A DNA stretch of 64,000 nucleotides, from assembly GCA_003993805.1 (NCBI GenBank), contig RSEF01000001.1:68602124-68666123 (forward strand), given 5' to 3'. The translations under genes were made by a program, and so were the position numbers. This stretch comes from Himantopus leucocephalus (taxonomy: Eukaryota; Chordata; Aves; Charadriiformes; Recurvirostridae). Position 1 is the first letter of the stretch. Each line of letters starts with the position of its first letter. Below the pieces are notes generated by a model, which made no database searches, had not been told where the DNA came from, and saw only the letters and a program-made list of their open reading frames with translations. This document shows, piece by piece, positions 52,701 through 63,700 of this stretch.

Positions 52701-54012
52701 TACATCGATGATTTGCATATCAGATTATTAAATGAAAATCTATCAAACTATCATTTATTGAAGTAAACAAACAGCCTATCTGCCCTGTTTCTGGAAACAT
52801 TTTGCCTCAGGGAAAAATTTAAACCTGGGCAGATAATCAGGATAAGGTATTTGAACACTTAAATCCTGCTGGAGTCTTCAAAGTAGGTGTTAAGTGGTGC
52901 ATTAAATTTGTGCTGTTTCTTCTGAGCAGAGTGAATTCGCTCTTCTGTAAATAGTGGAAAAAGCATTTTACAATGATTTGAATCCATGAATAAATGTAAT
53001 ATATTAAAATTTCTAAAGTACAACCACTAAATGTTTTTGTATATAAGCCAAATGAGTGGAATATCCAGGACTGAAATTATTTGAGTGACCAAAGAAAGAT
53101 AATATATAATTAAAATGACATCTGCAGCACTAACCAAAGGGATGAGAGAAAGTGACATCACAGATCTCATATAAGCTGCAAGCGTATTATTAGATCTAAA
53201 CCTGGCTGTAAAATTACTATCTGCCCATGGGATTATCTTTAGGCATTCAGAACCATTGTTTCATTTACTGATAGAACAGGGATGATAACAGGCTGACTTT
53301 GCTTGTCACATTGTTTTTTTGGCCTTTCTTTATTCTTCCTTCACGTTAGCTGCAGATGAGAGGAAGACAAGCTTCAGCTGAATCACTTTCACGGTGCTTT
53401 TCATTGTTTCACAGTTTGCTCCAAAGGCTTTTTTTATTTGCCTTTATTTTTTTCCCCCAAAGAAAAAAAAACCCAAAAGCTTTTTTAATGGTGGTAAAAT
53501 CAATGAGGACTAAAAGATGTACACAATGTAACATCTAGGAATGTGGCAACCTATGGAATACCCATTGGCCTAACGCAGCACAGGGAAACAGTAAGACTTT
53601 GCTTATAGCTCTCATAATTAGCACAAAGAACCAGTAGCTACTGGTTATATCTTGGCCTCATTAAAATTCAGCACCAAAACTCTGACTGACTTCAGTGGGT
53701 ACATTTCATCATTCGAGACCTAGGACACGGGGCATAATTCTCCTTCAATGCAAGGCTATCTGGGACACCTAACCTCTACAGATTACATTTCTGCATTAAA
53801 TTGGACACAGCTGCATTTTGGTCTGTTTCACGTAACATTTTAATGTTCCTGGCAAATTATTAAGTTGCCTATACTTGTAACAAGACTTGTGTGCCACCAA
53901 CCTAAATTAGTCAAAATTCTAAGAGCGCATAAGGAGACAGGCAGTGAAAAGGGAAGAAAAAAAAGGAAGCTCCAAACATTCCAGTGGATTTTGAAAGCTG
54001 TGCTAATGATCC

Positions 54013-54210
54013 TGAATCATAGAATCGGTAAGGTTGGAAGGGACCTTTAAGATCATCTAGTCCAACCATNNNNNNNNNNNNNNNNNNNNNNNNNNNNNNN
54101 NNNNNNNNNNNNNNNNNNNNNNNNNNNNNNNNNNNNNNNNNNNNNNNNNNNNNNNNNNNNNNNNNNNNNAGTACTCAAGGTGGGGTCTCACCAGTGCCGA
54201 GTACAGGGGG
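54013..54210 (-). mobile_element. CR1 LINE copy interrupted by a sequence gap
   Basis: The left part (54013-54069) has GAATCATAGAATCGGTAAGG, then GGTTGGAAGGGACC and CATCTAGTCCAACCA, the inverted CR1 3' end. The right part (54170 to about 54210) reads LYSALVRPHLEY on the minus strand, the well-known end of CR1 ORF2 (reverse transcriptase protein). Beyond about 54210 the similarity stops, consistent with 5' truncation. Between them lies a 100-N gap. In intact CR1 the ORF2 end and the 3' end are separated by several hundred bases, so the placeholder length is probably not the true size. Confidence 0.9.
54070..54169. other. Assembly gap (100 N)
   Basis: Exactly 100 Ns, the usual placeholder for a gap of unknown size, lying within a CR1 repeat. 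The repeat likely caused the break in assembly. Confidence 0.99.
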
Positions 54211-56325
54211 AAACTGCAAAGGGGACTTAATGCGCTCTCATATGCCAATTTTGCAAACCACGCAAAAGTCCAGGAGCAGGCGGGACCACAGCCAGTCATG
54301 GACTTGTGCATACACTGTTAAGGCAAACATGGACCTTGTACTTTCCTCAACACTGCCCTAATATTGAGCAGCCACTGCCATATGTTATCTCTTACAGCAG
54401 CTCCCAACATCCCTTCCAATATAACCTTAAACCTCTGTTCCATCAATCGCTGAAACCTGCAAACAGGCTGCATATGCAGAGAACGCTGTCTCCTGCTCTT
54501 GTTACTACCATCTTGCTTTTCTTTTGTGTTTTATCCTAACCCACCTGCTGTCCTTAGTCTGTAGTTTGAGGGCGTGACCATCTCTAGTAGAGTGAAGGAT
54601 TTAGCCTATGATTGATGTCTTGAGTGCTACTGCCACAGAAATACATTGCATTTTATCAATAGTAGTTAACACATTAACTACTTTTAATCCATATTAGACT
54701 GTTTCATTGTCCCTTTTATCCTTTTATAAGTGATACACAGAATAGACTTTTCATGCAGACCTCTTCAGCACAAATCTTTGCTTCAAAACTGTCCATACAT
54801 ACAGAGACACCAGTATCCCATAAAAAGCTCTCACTGGATCTGTGCAGCAGCTTAGATACACCATCCCTGTCAGAAAATATTCCTCCAGCACTCAGCCTGG
54901 GCCAGGAACCACGTTTGTGAATCACGAACTGTTTGTGGCCGGTCAGTGGTGTTTACAATCTTTCGGATGTAAAGAAGGACGGAGACAAAGACATAAAGAC
55001 TGGTGGAGGCACAGACTTATAAAGGTGGGCTGGAGGAAGGACAAGAAACATGTGGTGATAAAGTGGAACAAATACAGAAGTGAGACTTCACTGCAGAAAA
55101 AGTCAAAGAAAAAGAGCAAAACACAGAACACGGCAAAGAGCATCAATATCTTTGAATATCAATTTGAGTTTTAAATGTGTCCTGGATGTAATGTAGAGTA
55201 AACTAAAATCCATTTTTTCCTAAAAGGTGACAGCTGTGGGGCTAAGAGGTGAGAAAAACTTGGGAGGGTCCATTCTCACCTGTGCTGTTACACCATCAGA
55301 ACTGCTCTTCATCTCAAAGTGGTAAGAAACATCTCTCATATTTCAACATTAACCTCTTCTTACTGTGTATGTTGTAGCATATTTCATGTCAATTGCTATG
55401 CAAAACTTGTTTCAGTTACCTTCAAAATGGAATTCTCATCAATATTCTTTGTTTCTCACTACACATGCATAATTAAGTGATTAACTTATTTTTAGGGCTA
55501 TTATGTACAGTCTGCAGTAAAAAATGGTCCAACAGGACAAGAAGACCTAAAGAACTTTTTTATCACAGAACTGAAGCACATGCCTATGTTCAAAATGCTT
55601 TTTATATCAAAAATAGAGGGACCTTCATAAAAATTCGTGTGCTTTCAGATACTTCATAAAACAAAAGTGATTAAAGGAAAACAAAAAAAATCCCAGAATT
55701 ACCTTATGTCCAGATGAGAAATACAAGGGTAACAAACAACTTGCTAATAATGCATACCTATTATTTTGCACACTTCAGGTAGAATTTCCTACCTTTCTCT
55801 TTAGCCATCTCAGTATCAAGTGTCTGCTCTTAACCAGACATTCAAGTTCTTTTCATTTTCCAGAGCAGTAGGAACTGTCACAGGACTATATAAAACCTAT
55901 CTCAGCTCCTAGGTAATGACTGGGTCGAAACACTCAGTGGGGGGCTCCCCTTTCTCTGGTCGTTAAGGAAAAGTAGTATAGACAAAACAGCTGACTTTGA
56001 GATGAAAAAAAATTCTACAGGGTGAATCCTTCTTTCTCATTCTAGAAACTGGGTTGGAAAGTCATCCCAGATGTAACATTTTCTGCATCCTTATTTGAAC
56101 AGGAAAAACTAAGAGAAGCAGTCTTTATTGTTATCTGTTAACAATTCTTCATCGACACCAAGCCTGGCTGACGGTACCTAAAGCTAAAAATTAATAAAAT
56201 CCTCACTAAATTGCTTTGAATGTTCAAACAGACTGAGTCTCCTTTTTCAACTGAGGCTTATGCCACTTCCAGTTTTCCCTCAAAGCATTTGTTTATCCAT
56301 ATATTTATCACAGAAATGGCCTTAC

Positions 56326-56456
56326 CTCAGCTGCATCTTGCTGGTCTCTGAAAACAATTGCATTTTTTATGGTTTGGATAAAAAATCCATTCAGTTCCTT
56401 TTGTTTCTTGTTTGGCAAAATCCGGAGCAATGGGATCATTATGAATGGGAAAGAAA
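56326..56456 (-). CDS. TBXAS1: TBXAS1 internal exon ([15 protein letters not shown] region)
   Basis: This 131-nt exon opens with TT, which completes a Leu codon with the C of the upstream exon. It reads [16 protein letters not shown], then KELNGFF and FRDQQDAAE. The acceptor is aaatctcttacag and the donor is gtaagg, and the exon ends in phase 0. The ILPNK...ELNGFF...RDQQ.A.E pattern matches mammalian TBXAS1 closely (F-G loop to G-helix), with conservative changes. In P450s this region lies near the membrane-facing substrate channel. The next exon begins with RRRDFLQ, the expected continuation, but lies 20.9 kb away at 35377. Confidence 0.94.
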
Positions 56457-58142
56457 CTGTAAGAGATTTTAAAGATGAAAACACAGAATCAGAGTGTAAA
56501 ATGATATAATATCCCCCTCCTTTCATTAATATTATAAAATTAAACAAGTGGGATGTGTTACTTCTGTGAAACCTGATTTTTCCTCTTTCTCTCCCTCTCT
56601 TTCTTCCACCCCCATGGGCTGGTAAAGGATTTTCTTTCAGAAATTCAATGTCCATCCGAGACAGATGCCTTCCAAGCTTGCTTCCGCAATGCTTCAGGAT
56701 TTCAGTTCAGCTTCTTGATGCCACAGAGTCACCACAAAAAAGGGGAGAATTATTTTCCCTGCCTACTCAAACAATTACATACAGAAGGTGGGGGATCTTG
56801 AACTAGCCTAGCAGCTTATGGCACAGATCCATGAAATTGTGTAGCAGTCATTCTCATTTACAGTTCTCCAATATTAGGATATCGGTTTGCTATTTTATTT
56901 TGCTCCTCTAAATAGGCCACAGACTCTGGAAGTGGGACATTATCACAGGGATGGTCCACGGCCTTTACAGTCAGGAACTAGAAATCTGAGTGAAGTCTTG
57001 CTTCTTAATAAACCCCTTGTTAGCTTATGAACAGCTTAAAACTAACTTTTTATCAGAAAACCCCTGTGCTGCCAACAGGGGGACACAGTGTGGAAATTCG
57101 GACCACATAATGGACCAGCAGAAAGAGATCAACCAAGGAATCCAACCCCAAACCCTACAGAAACTTTCTTTAATGAAGGACGTGATCGTAGACATACAGG
57201 GGCACGTTTCTGCCCTTCAGAAATTAGTCCCAAATCACACTTTGCAATCAGGTTAAACATTAACCCCAGGACATTTTGGATACACAACTCCAGAAGGAAA
57301 CAGTTCATGTGCTGCTAGTACAGGTGCAATCTGTAATGCCAGCAGGATCAGATGGGCACAGGAAACTTTGCCACTGTGCCACCTGACACTACTGTGAGCA
57401 GGTCTAGATAGAAAGACGGTAAAACCTCAACAATTTTGATTATGCTGTGGCTTCCTCAGCTACGATTCTCACTATCCGTGCATTAACAATGACACTGACA
57501 CTGTGAAGCCTTAGCTTTTGTGCCCTAGAGCTAAATGGCTTTATACCCCATTCTTGCATTCCCTATCTATTCACCTGAAAATAAACGCATTCTCTTATTC
57601 ACAGCCTGTGCTGGCACTTATCACCTTTATCCTTTATAGCTATCAACCAGGCTACTGCTGCTATTCAAATGAGAATTTGGAGGACTTATACTATCTGCTT
57701 ATGCTTCTTCACCTCTCTTCTTCAGTGGGTTATTAACCCACTGTTGTTTGTGGGTGGGACTTCGATCTCTAGCAAGCAAACAGAGCGCACAAAAACTTTA
57801 CTCTCAGGCTCCAAAGGGCAGTTACTGTGTTTTAATGCAGAAGTGTATTAAAAGATATATTGTAGAAACTACAGGTCCCAGAAACCTTCCACTCAGATCA
57901 ACCTGGAGCGTTGCCTTCCCAGACTCTCAGTTTCTGGAGGAAGTTGCATTAATGGTGACGAGAGCTATAGAGCATATGGTGGAAATCTCGAGGGTACACT
58001 TGGCCTGTAGGTTACATTGTGAACACCTCTGAAATAAAGTCTGCTATACATCTTCCTGCTCCTGCTTCAGCATGTTTCGCAATTTGAGAATGACTTTTAG
58101 AAAATTACCATAAAGAAGTAGACAAAGGTAGACTATACTCAC
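56457..58142 (-). other. TBXAS1: TBXAS1 intron (about 1.7 kb)
   Basis: Phase-1 intron between the VAFGT exon and the ILPNK exon, with a gtgagtat donor and a ttacag acceptor on the minus strand. No further coding sequence is recognisable. A plus-strand AATAAA followed by pyrimidine-rich sequence near 58030-58070 resembles an LTR or transcript 3' end, but I could not define element boundaries. Confidence 0.85.
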
Positions 58143-58291
58143 GGATTAGAATGAGGAGGGGCTTAAACAAAGACATTTCAAAGAACGTTCTGCAATTCTT
58201 AACAAATGGGTCGTCAGGATTCTTCTGAGAATCCACCTCAGTACCAAAAGCTACGCTACCAACGACATCCAAGGTAAAGCAGTTGTAACAC
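58143..58291 (-). CDS. TBXAS1: TBXAS1 internal exon (LDVVGSVAFGT region)
   Basis: This 149-nt exon encodes a segment containing LDVVGSVAFGTEVDSQ, then DPFVKNCRTFFE and KPLLILI. It begins with the G that completes the Arg codon of the upstream exon and ends with one base (C) before a strong gtgagtat donor. The acceptor is caatgcag. DVVxSVAFGTxVDS followed by DPFVKxCxxFFE is diagnostic of thromboxane synthase as I recall the mammalian protein, and it distinguishes the gene from the related CYP3A family. The segment corresponds to the P450 E/F-helix region. No stop or frameshift is seen. The intron to the previous exon is about 2.4 kb and the intron to the next about 1.7 kb. Confidence 0.94.
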
Positions 58292-60682
58292 CTGCATTGA
58301 GTTGAAGAATGATAAATCATTAGCTCCAAATTACATATCCATTAATATCGTGCTTCTACAAACATCACATAACATTAATTTTTGCCTGTGATTTTCTTTT
58401 TGCTTTTAGATTTGAGCTTTGCCAATAAGAGATGTTTCCATCATTCTGACAAATGCTGGTGCTTAGTAATGATCACTTTCTCTCTGTCTAAAAAGTGAAC
58501 ATATTTTCACATAGCTCAATAATTCCACAAAAAAAATTATTAAAAAAATATTCATTTTTTATTACCTAGAAATCAAATGCAACAGGTCAGAGATTCAGAA
58601 GCATTTTCTTAGTATGCATCCTAATAATAGAGATCATTCCTTTCTTGTTTTAAACTGCAGAAACCACATTTACTACCAGTCCAGTCTAAACTCTGAGTGA
58701 CAAGAGCTGCTTAAGTAAAATTTTCTGCTAAGGATTTCCTTTGTCTTCACAAGAGGAGCTGACACCATGTGAAATCTGTATCTCTGCAGAGGAGCTGCAA
58801 ATGTTTTGAGAACTACAAATGATCTACGGACCATGATCTAGAACCTTCAGAACTTACTGAATCTCTCCCTGCATATCTGACCATCTATCCAGTTGTCTCA
58901 CCATCTTTATTTCTACCAGGCATTAGCAGCTATATTTAGTTTTGAGATAAATGGACTGAGAATGTAAAATAACCTAGAAATTTGATTCATCTAATCTGGG
59001 GACAGGTTTGCAATGACTGTTCTTCTATGTTTCCTTACAAAAGGCTAATATCAAATTCTCTGGTGTTTTAATATGAGTGAGCATGTATTAAGAGAAGGAC
59101 AGGACGCAGGCCCAGTACATCCTGTACATATATTGTGATCTTTGGGCACTGTCATTCTGATGACACCAGAGCAGATTTGGAAGATAACAACAGTACCGAG
59201 AAGTTAAGCAATTTCTTTGAGTTTACAACTCTTACACACGCACAAAAAAAAAAAAAGCATTATTAGAAGTTGAAATGTTGGAAGAGGGGGCACTGCAATA
59301 AAACAGTAATTTCAGCAGCGCTCAATCATCTACCTCTCCAAGGTACTGAAAAAGCTTCAAAACTAAATTTTGAGTTGTTGGCGAAACACAAAATGGCTAA
59401 AGACAACTAACGTACAAGTCCACAGGAGGTCGCAGATAGGGTATTTACATCCAAAAAATAGCTCCCAAGCAAATTCTGGGAAACTGCAGGGCAATGAGAA
59501 TCACATTTATATATGTCAAACCTGCTGAAATGGTAGTATGATAAAACAACTGGAAGATCATACTCTGAGATGGTCAACATCATTCATTTACACTTTCAAA
59601 AGGTCTTTTCCAAAGTGCCTCTTGAGAGGTGAAACCGTATCATGGATCAATAGCTAAAACACTAGGCAAAGAAAAAGGACAAATGGAAAAAGGGGAAAAG
59701 CCTGGAAGGACTCAAAAGGTCAATTTTCATCAGAGCACTAGGCTAAGCGTAATATATCTCAAGGTTTCATAGCATCTCTTCAGATGTTTAATAAAGAGAT
59801 TTCTGTGCACACACATACACTTGTGTATGTTGAAAAGAGATGGATGAATTGTGACTAAATATCCATTTGTTTACATGAAACAAAATTATTTGCACTGCTC
59901 CAGTTTGGGGGAAAAGAACTTCAGAGGGCACTGGCCAGCCTAGCAAATGAAGCATATGCAAAATAGTGCCTATTAGAAAGAATGCATTTGAACTACTCAT
60001 ATGCTGTACAGGGTCCTAGAAGAAATCCATGTGCTCAGAGAAGGGTCTAAACAGTGTTGTGAACAGTTCAGTGAGACCTCTGATAAAAGAGCAACAAAAA
60101 AGATAATAGGGTATTAAATGCATAACAAATGGGAGAAAGCACAGTATGGAAAATATTAGCGTCGTTTTATAAATCAATGGTGCATTCTCATCTGGAGTAC
60201 TGATCCTGTTGTTTCACAAGAGGCTAGCGTGCCATTAGAGGGGGTTAGGAGGAATGTGGTAAGAATGATTAAGTGTTCAAAAAACCTCATATAAAAAAAG
60301 CAGGAGGGTGATGGACTAGAGGGATTTGATACTAGATCAATTCCTGTATTTGTACATTATTGGCAGACTGTAGAAAGCAGACTGGACAGGGACTGATGCA
60401 GCTTTCCTTTCTGCTTCCAGCTGTTAAAACTTCATTAAACAACAGCTAGAAATACATTAGATGCTTTTTGAAAATTACTTTTCAAGTATGCAATGGCTGC
60501 CCCCAGGAAGAAAAGGCATCTATCAGACACATCCTCTATTAAACTATGATCTCCACTTATAAAAGCGAGGGGAAAAAAAAAATCTCCTTTTATATAGTAA
60601 GCGCATATTTAGAATAACTGCTGCTATTGACTTTTGTTTTTTTTTTTAAATCTGCTACTAATTTCTGGCATGTTGAACATAC
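58292..60682 (-). other. TBXAS1: TBXAS1 intron (about 2.4 kb)
   Basis: Phase-2 intron between the AFDIQ exon and the VAFGT exon, with a gtatgt donor and a caatgcag acceptor. Its 5' part on the minus strand contains an old plus-strand CR1/L3-like relic (about 59540-60330), listed separately. The rest shows only short poly-A and poly-T runs. Confidence 0.85.
59540..60330 (+). mobile_element. Ancient CR1/L3-like LINE ORF2 relic
   Basis: The plus strand contains decayed but ordered pieces of a CR1-superfamily ORF2 3' half. Near 59596-59630 a stretch translates to FQKVFSKVPLER, resembling the AFDKVPH region of the reverse transcriptase. Near 59715 is GGTCAATTTTCA. From 60095 the text AAGATAATAGGGTATTAAATGCAT resembles the segment before the ORF2 end. 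FYKSMVHSHLEY at 60167-60202 is a diverged form of the LYSALVRPHLEY block seen in the 54-kb CR1. AATGATTAAG follows at 60263. Stops and gaps abound. The divergence implies a much older family than the two young CR1 ends. The edges are approximate. Confidence 0.65.
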
Positions 60683-60771
60683 CTCTGGATATCAAAAGCT
60701 TTGCCAGAATCTGCATAGACTTTCAAGTTACACAGCAGGACATCACAGGCCTGGTTTATTAGCGGTGTCAT
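60683..60771 (-). CDS. TBXAS1: TBXAS1 internal exon, start of the matched region (thromboxane A synthase, CYP5A1)
   Basis: This 89-nt exon encodes about 29.7 residues, beginning [10 protein letters not shown] and ending AFDIQ plus two bases of an Arg codon. On the minus strand it follows a pyrimidine-rich acceptor (tttctag) and ends at a gtatgt donor. Family knowledge: thromboxane A synthase is an ER-membrane P450 that isomerises prostaglandin H2 to thromboxane A2. The matching human segment reads VPLISQACD, then AFDIQR. The split Arg codon (AG|G) is completed exactly by the next exon at 58291, which supports the assignment. The exon starts in phase 0. The Met at its start is internal to the protein, not the initiator. 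The preceding exon, which in mammals carries the RDKRW-type C-helix motif, was not found before 64000. Confidence 0.9.
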
Positions 60772-63700
60772 CTAGAAAGGAACACATTGTATTGTGAAAA
60801 ACATTAAAAAAAAAATAATCATCAATTATTCTAAATGAGTTTTATCCAGTAGATGGGATGGAGCTTGCAGGATCCTCTGCAGGTGTGGTCAGGCACTTTT
60901 GCACAGGTAAGATGAAATGTTGGGAGTGTCTGTTAAAAATAAACCTACACATTACAGGCATGCCCTTCTCCAGCTCTGGGTCTGCATTTGAGAGGCCCTG
61001 TCATTTACTTGACCTTTGGTTCTTGCCGACCTGTGGCTATATATACAGAGAGCTATCAAGCGAAGACATCCCCCTCTCTTTTTAATCATTCACTGTTCCA
61101 ACTGATGATTTATCACGGTCTATATATACAGCACATTACATTTAGGTTACACATACTCCAGGGCAGAAGGAATAATATTTTCCATAGCCCCAAGGTCCTG
61201 TGAAGATATTAGCACCAGAGGCCCAGCATTTCCATCCTGCTGTCCCTCAGTTGAGGGATTTAACATTGTCCCGGTTTGAGCGACACAGGGCTAATTTCTC
61301 TTTCAGTAATTTTGCTTTTCAGTAAAGTCACTTCTAATGCTTGGGAAAACTGTACTTTTAGAAGACTCCAGTGTCTGAATTTGTGAAAATATTTATTTCA
61401 TAGCCAGCTATAGTGTGTGGATTTCAAGGTCTCAATGTTTTCAAGTTAGCCAGGTATGGGGATGAGGAGGAGTGAGACCCGGGCACTTGACCCAAGCTGG
61501 CCAACAGGATTATTTCATACCTTGAACATCACATTCAATATAAATTAGAAATTTTGCTGAGGAGTTGTTTCTCTCCTATGATGGCTGCGATCCTGAGAAC
61601 TTCTTGCCCCAGTGCCACACCCCTGAGGGCTTCCCTTCCTCCTGAAGCCATAGCGCTGGCAGTGTCCGACATTTGCTGTCCACTGCTGGGAGTGCACAAC
61701 TTCCTACTGATAGAATCAGCTGAGCATAATCCTTGTATATTTTATATATGCTGGTATCAATATTGGTTCTTTAGTGCTATTAATGTTAATTATCTAGTCT
61801 TATTCTATTAAATCTGTTTATATTTCAACCCTCAGGTCTCCTTGTTTTTTCCAGATTCCCCCTCCCATCTGGCGAGGGGTCATCAGGTGATAAAATAATT
61901 GTCTAAATGACAATAAATTGTTGTGGGTTCCTCAAACCATAACAAACATACATTAGAAAAGCACCATGCATACCACTACAAGTTGCTGAGGGCAAACTGC
62001 TATTGCTACCTGGAGAAAGAGTTTTCTGGAGTGGTGATGCCATTAAACAGACATTTCCATGAATTTATTCAGCTAATGGTTCTTCCAGTCACTGACACGT
62101 GATGGTGAGGCAGACTTACCCACAGCCTGGCTGTAGCTAACAGTGCAATAGTCTCCTCTTCAGCGCTTCATGGAAAACATGACATAGGCAACTATCAAGA
62201 CCTCATTAAAGTCTCTCTCTCTCTTTCTCTTTGACTTTTTACATATGAGAGGCATCAGACACTTGCCTTGATTACACCTACCAAAGGAGCAGAGGAAAGG
62301 TGTAGCAACAATCCAACCGTGACCCTAAAGGCATTATCTGCTATGGCTCTTTCTCCATATGGACTGCCGCGAGATCCTTATAGCCTACAATATAATATGC
62401 CAGTTTTGCCTCAACAATTATGCCAAGCATCAGCAGACATACACACAGAAACCTGCCTTTCCTTCCTGAACAACCTCCTTCAGCATACGGATGTCAACAA
62501 ACATGAGAACAGACTTGTCCTACTCCTCTGCCATTCTTGTTACCAAAAAAGACTTACTGCAGCCTCTCAGCACACTCTGAGAGCTCTGCAGCCTGCCCAG
62601 CCAAGTCCATTTTGCTTGGCACTTCTATCTTTGTGAAACTGGCATAACACTTTGTGCACAGGCACACTGCCATCCTAACACATGGGCAAGACTATATGCA
62701 GTCAAAAGGCCAATGCGGGAGCATCCAACATGTTTTCCAAAGGCAGAAGTCTGAGTCAAGAATGTGTCTAGCTGCTCTCGAGGTCCCGTAACCTACACAG
62801 GACGGAGCAGGTTGTCACTATTTCGGTTCAAAGCCGGATTGATCTGGGCTTTGCCACAGTCTCACAAGACAATTCTGAAGCCAAATTAGTATTCAGTAAA
62901 ATAGCTGGTACGTGTTTGGGAGGTGCACACCACATTATGTGGCAGTTTTCTTCCCCTTTTGGCTTTCTAAAGAAGGTCCCCTGCAGTGAGCTTCTTCTCA
63001 AATGGTTCAACAAAATTAACACATTTCTGTTCAAGAGATTGAACCAGGGTGAAATGCTTTATAAACTCTGGGTCCAGCCCCTCCAATGAACTGAATCAGT
63101 CAAGGAGAACAAAATGAAAATTCATATTTTAACAGGTATGATGTTTCCTAAACAGATGGTGATCATTTCAGATTTTCCTTTTATTGCCTTATTTTCTCTT
63201 TTATTCTTCATCACATCACCAGACCTGCAACCACCCAGCTGGTTGCTATTGCTTTCCAACAGCTGGCAGAGATGGCAGGGGCACGTACGCCTGGCCAGGG
63301 CATCTCACAGCACCTCTGCACTTTCCACATTCCACCAGTCTTTCAAAATACCATTGCAATTCATTTCTAGCTACAAGATGTTTTTATTAGTAAATCTAAC
63401 CAGGAAAATGGGGAGGGGGGCACATGGATTTGATTTATTGTTAGCATGATAGGACAAAGTCATATCAATGAGACAATTATTTGCATATGAAAGCTACAGG
63501 GGATATCTACTCAGGAAGCCTGGGTTTGGGTTTTTATTCCCTGAGGGACATAAATTAGTCCAAGATTGCTAACTAAAAAGACCACAGACTGAAACATTCT
63601 CAAGTCGCTTAACACTTTAAACTCTTTGTTCAATTGTCAAGAAAATACTGTGCTGGGGGAGGTGAACTATACTGAACTTTGAAAACCGGCACGGAAACAG

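Larger units (their letters stand above)
35378..56325 (-). other. TBXAS1: Large TBXAS1 intron (about 20.9 kb)
   Basis: This intron is bounded by a gtaagg donor (minus strand, at 56325) and a ttctgcag acceptor (ending at 35378), both in phase 0. It contains no TBXAS1 coding sequence that I could recognise. It hosts most of the retroelement relics in the window: a possible env-like stretch near 39.4-40.2 kb, a MIR-like and an L3-like fragment near 41.1-41.6 kb, an integrase/env fragment near 48 kb, and a gapped CR1 near 54 kb. It also holds an unexplained open exon candidate at 49496-49760. The remaining sequence is AT-rich intronic DNA with short A-runs and chance open frames. Confidence 0.85.

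Noticed and set aside
54057..54311. Minus-strand frame containing LYSALVRPHLEY as a possible host gene
   Set aside because: That block is the end of CR1 ORF2, and the frame runs into the 100-N gap.
54842..55174. 110-codon plus-strand frame with a Lys-rich tail
   Set aside because: There is no known domain. The C-terminal half is low-complexity basic sequence from an A-rich stretch, and no splice context fits it.
57770..58072. Possible LTR or transcript 3' end with AATAAA near 58032
   Set aside because: No paired TG...CA termini or target duplication could be defined, and the AATAAA alone is not enough.
61554..61811. 85-codon plus-strand open frame
   Set aside because: It is wholly inside the solo LTR at 61267-61944 and has no domain.
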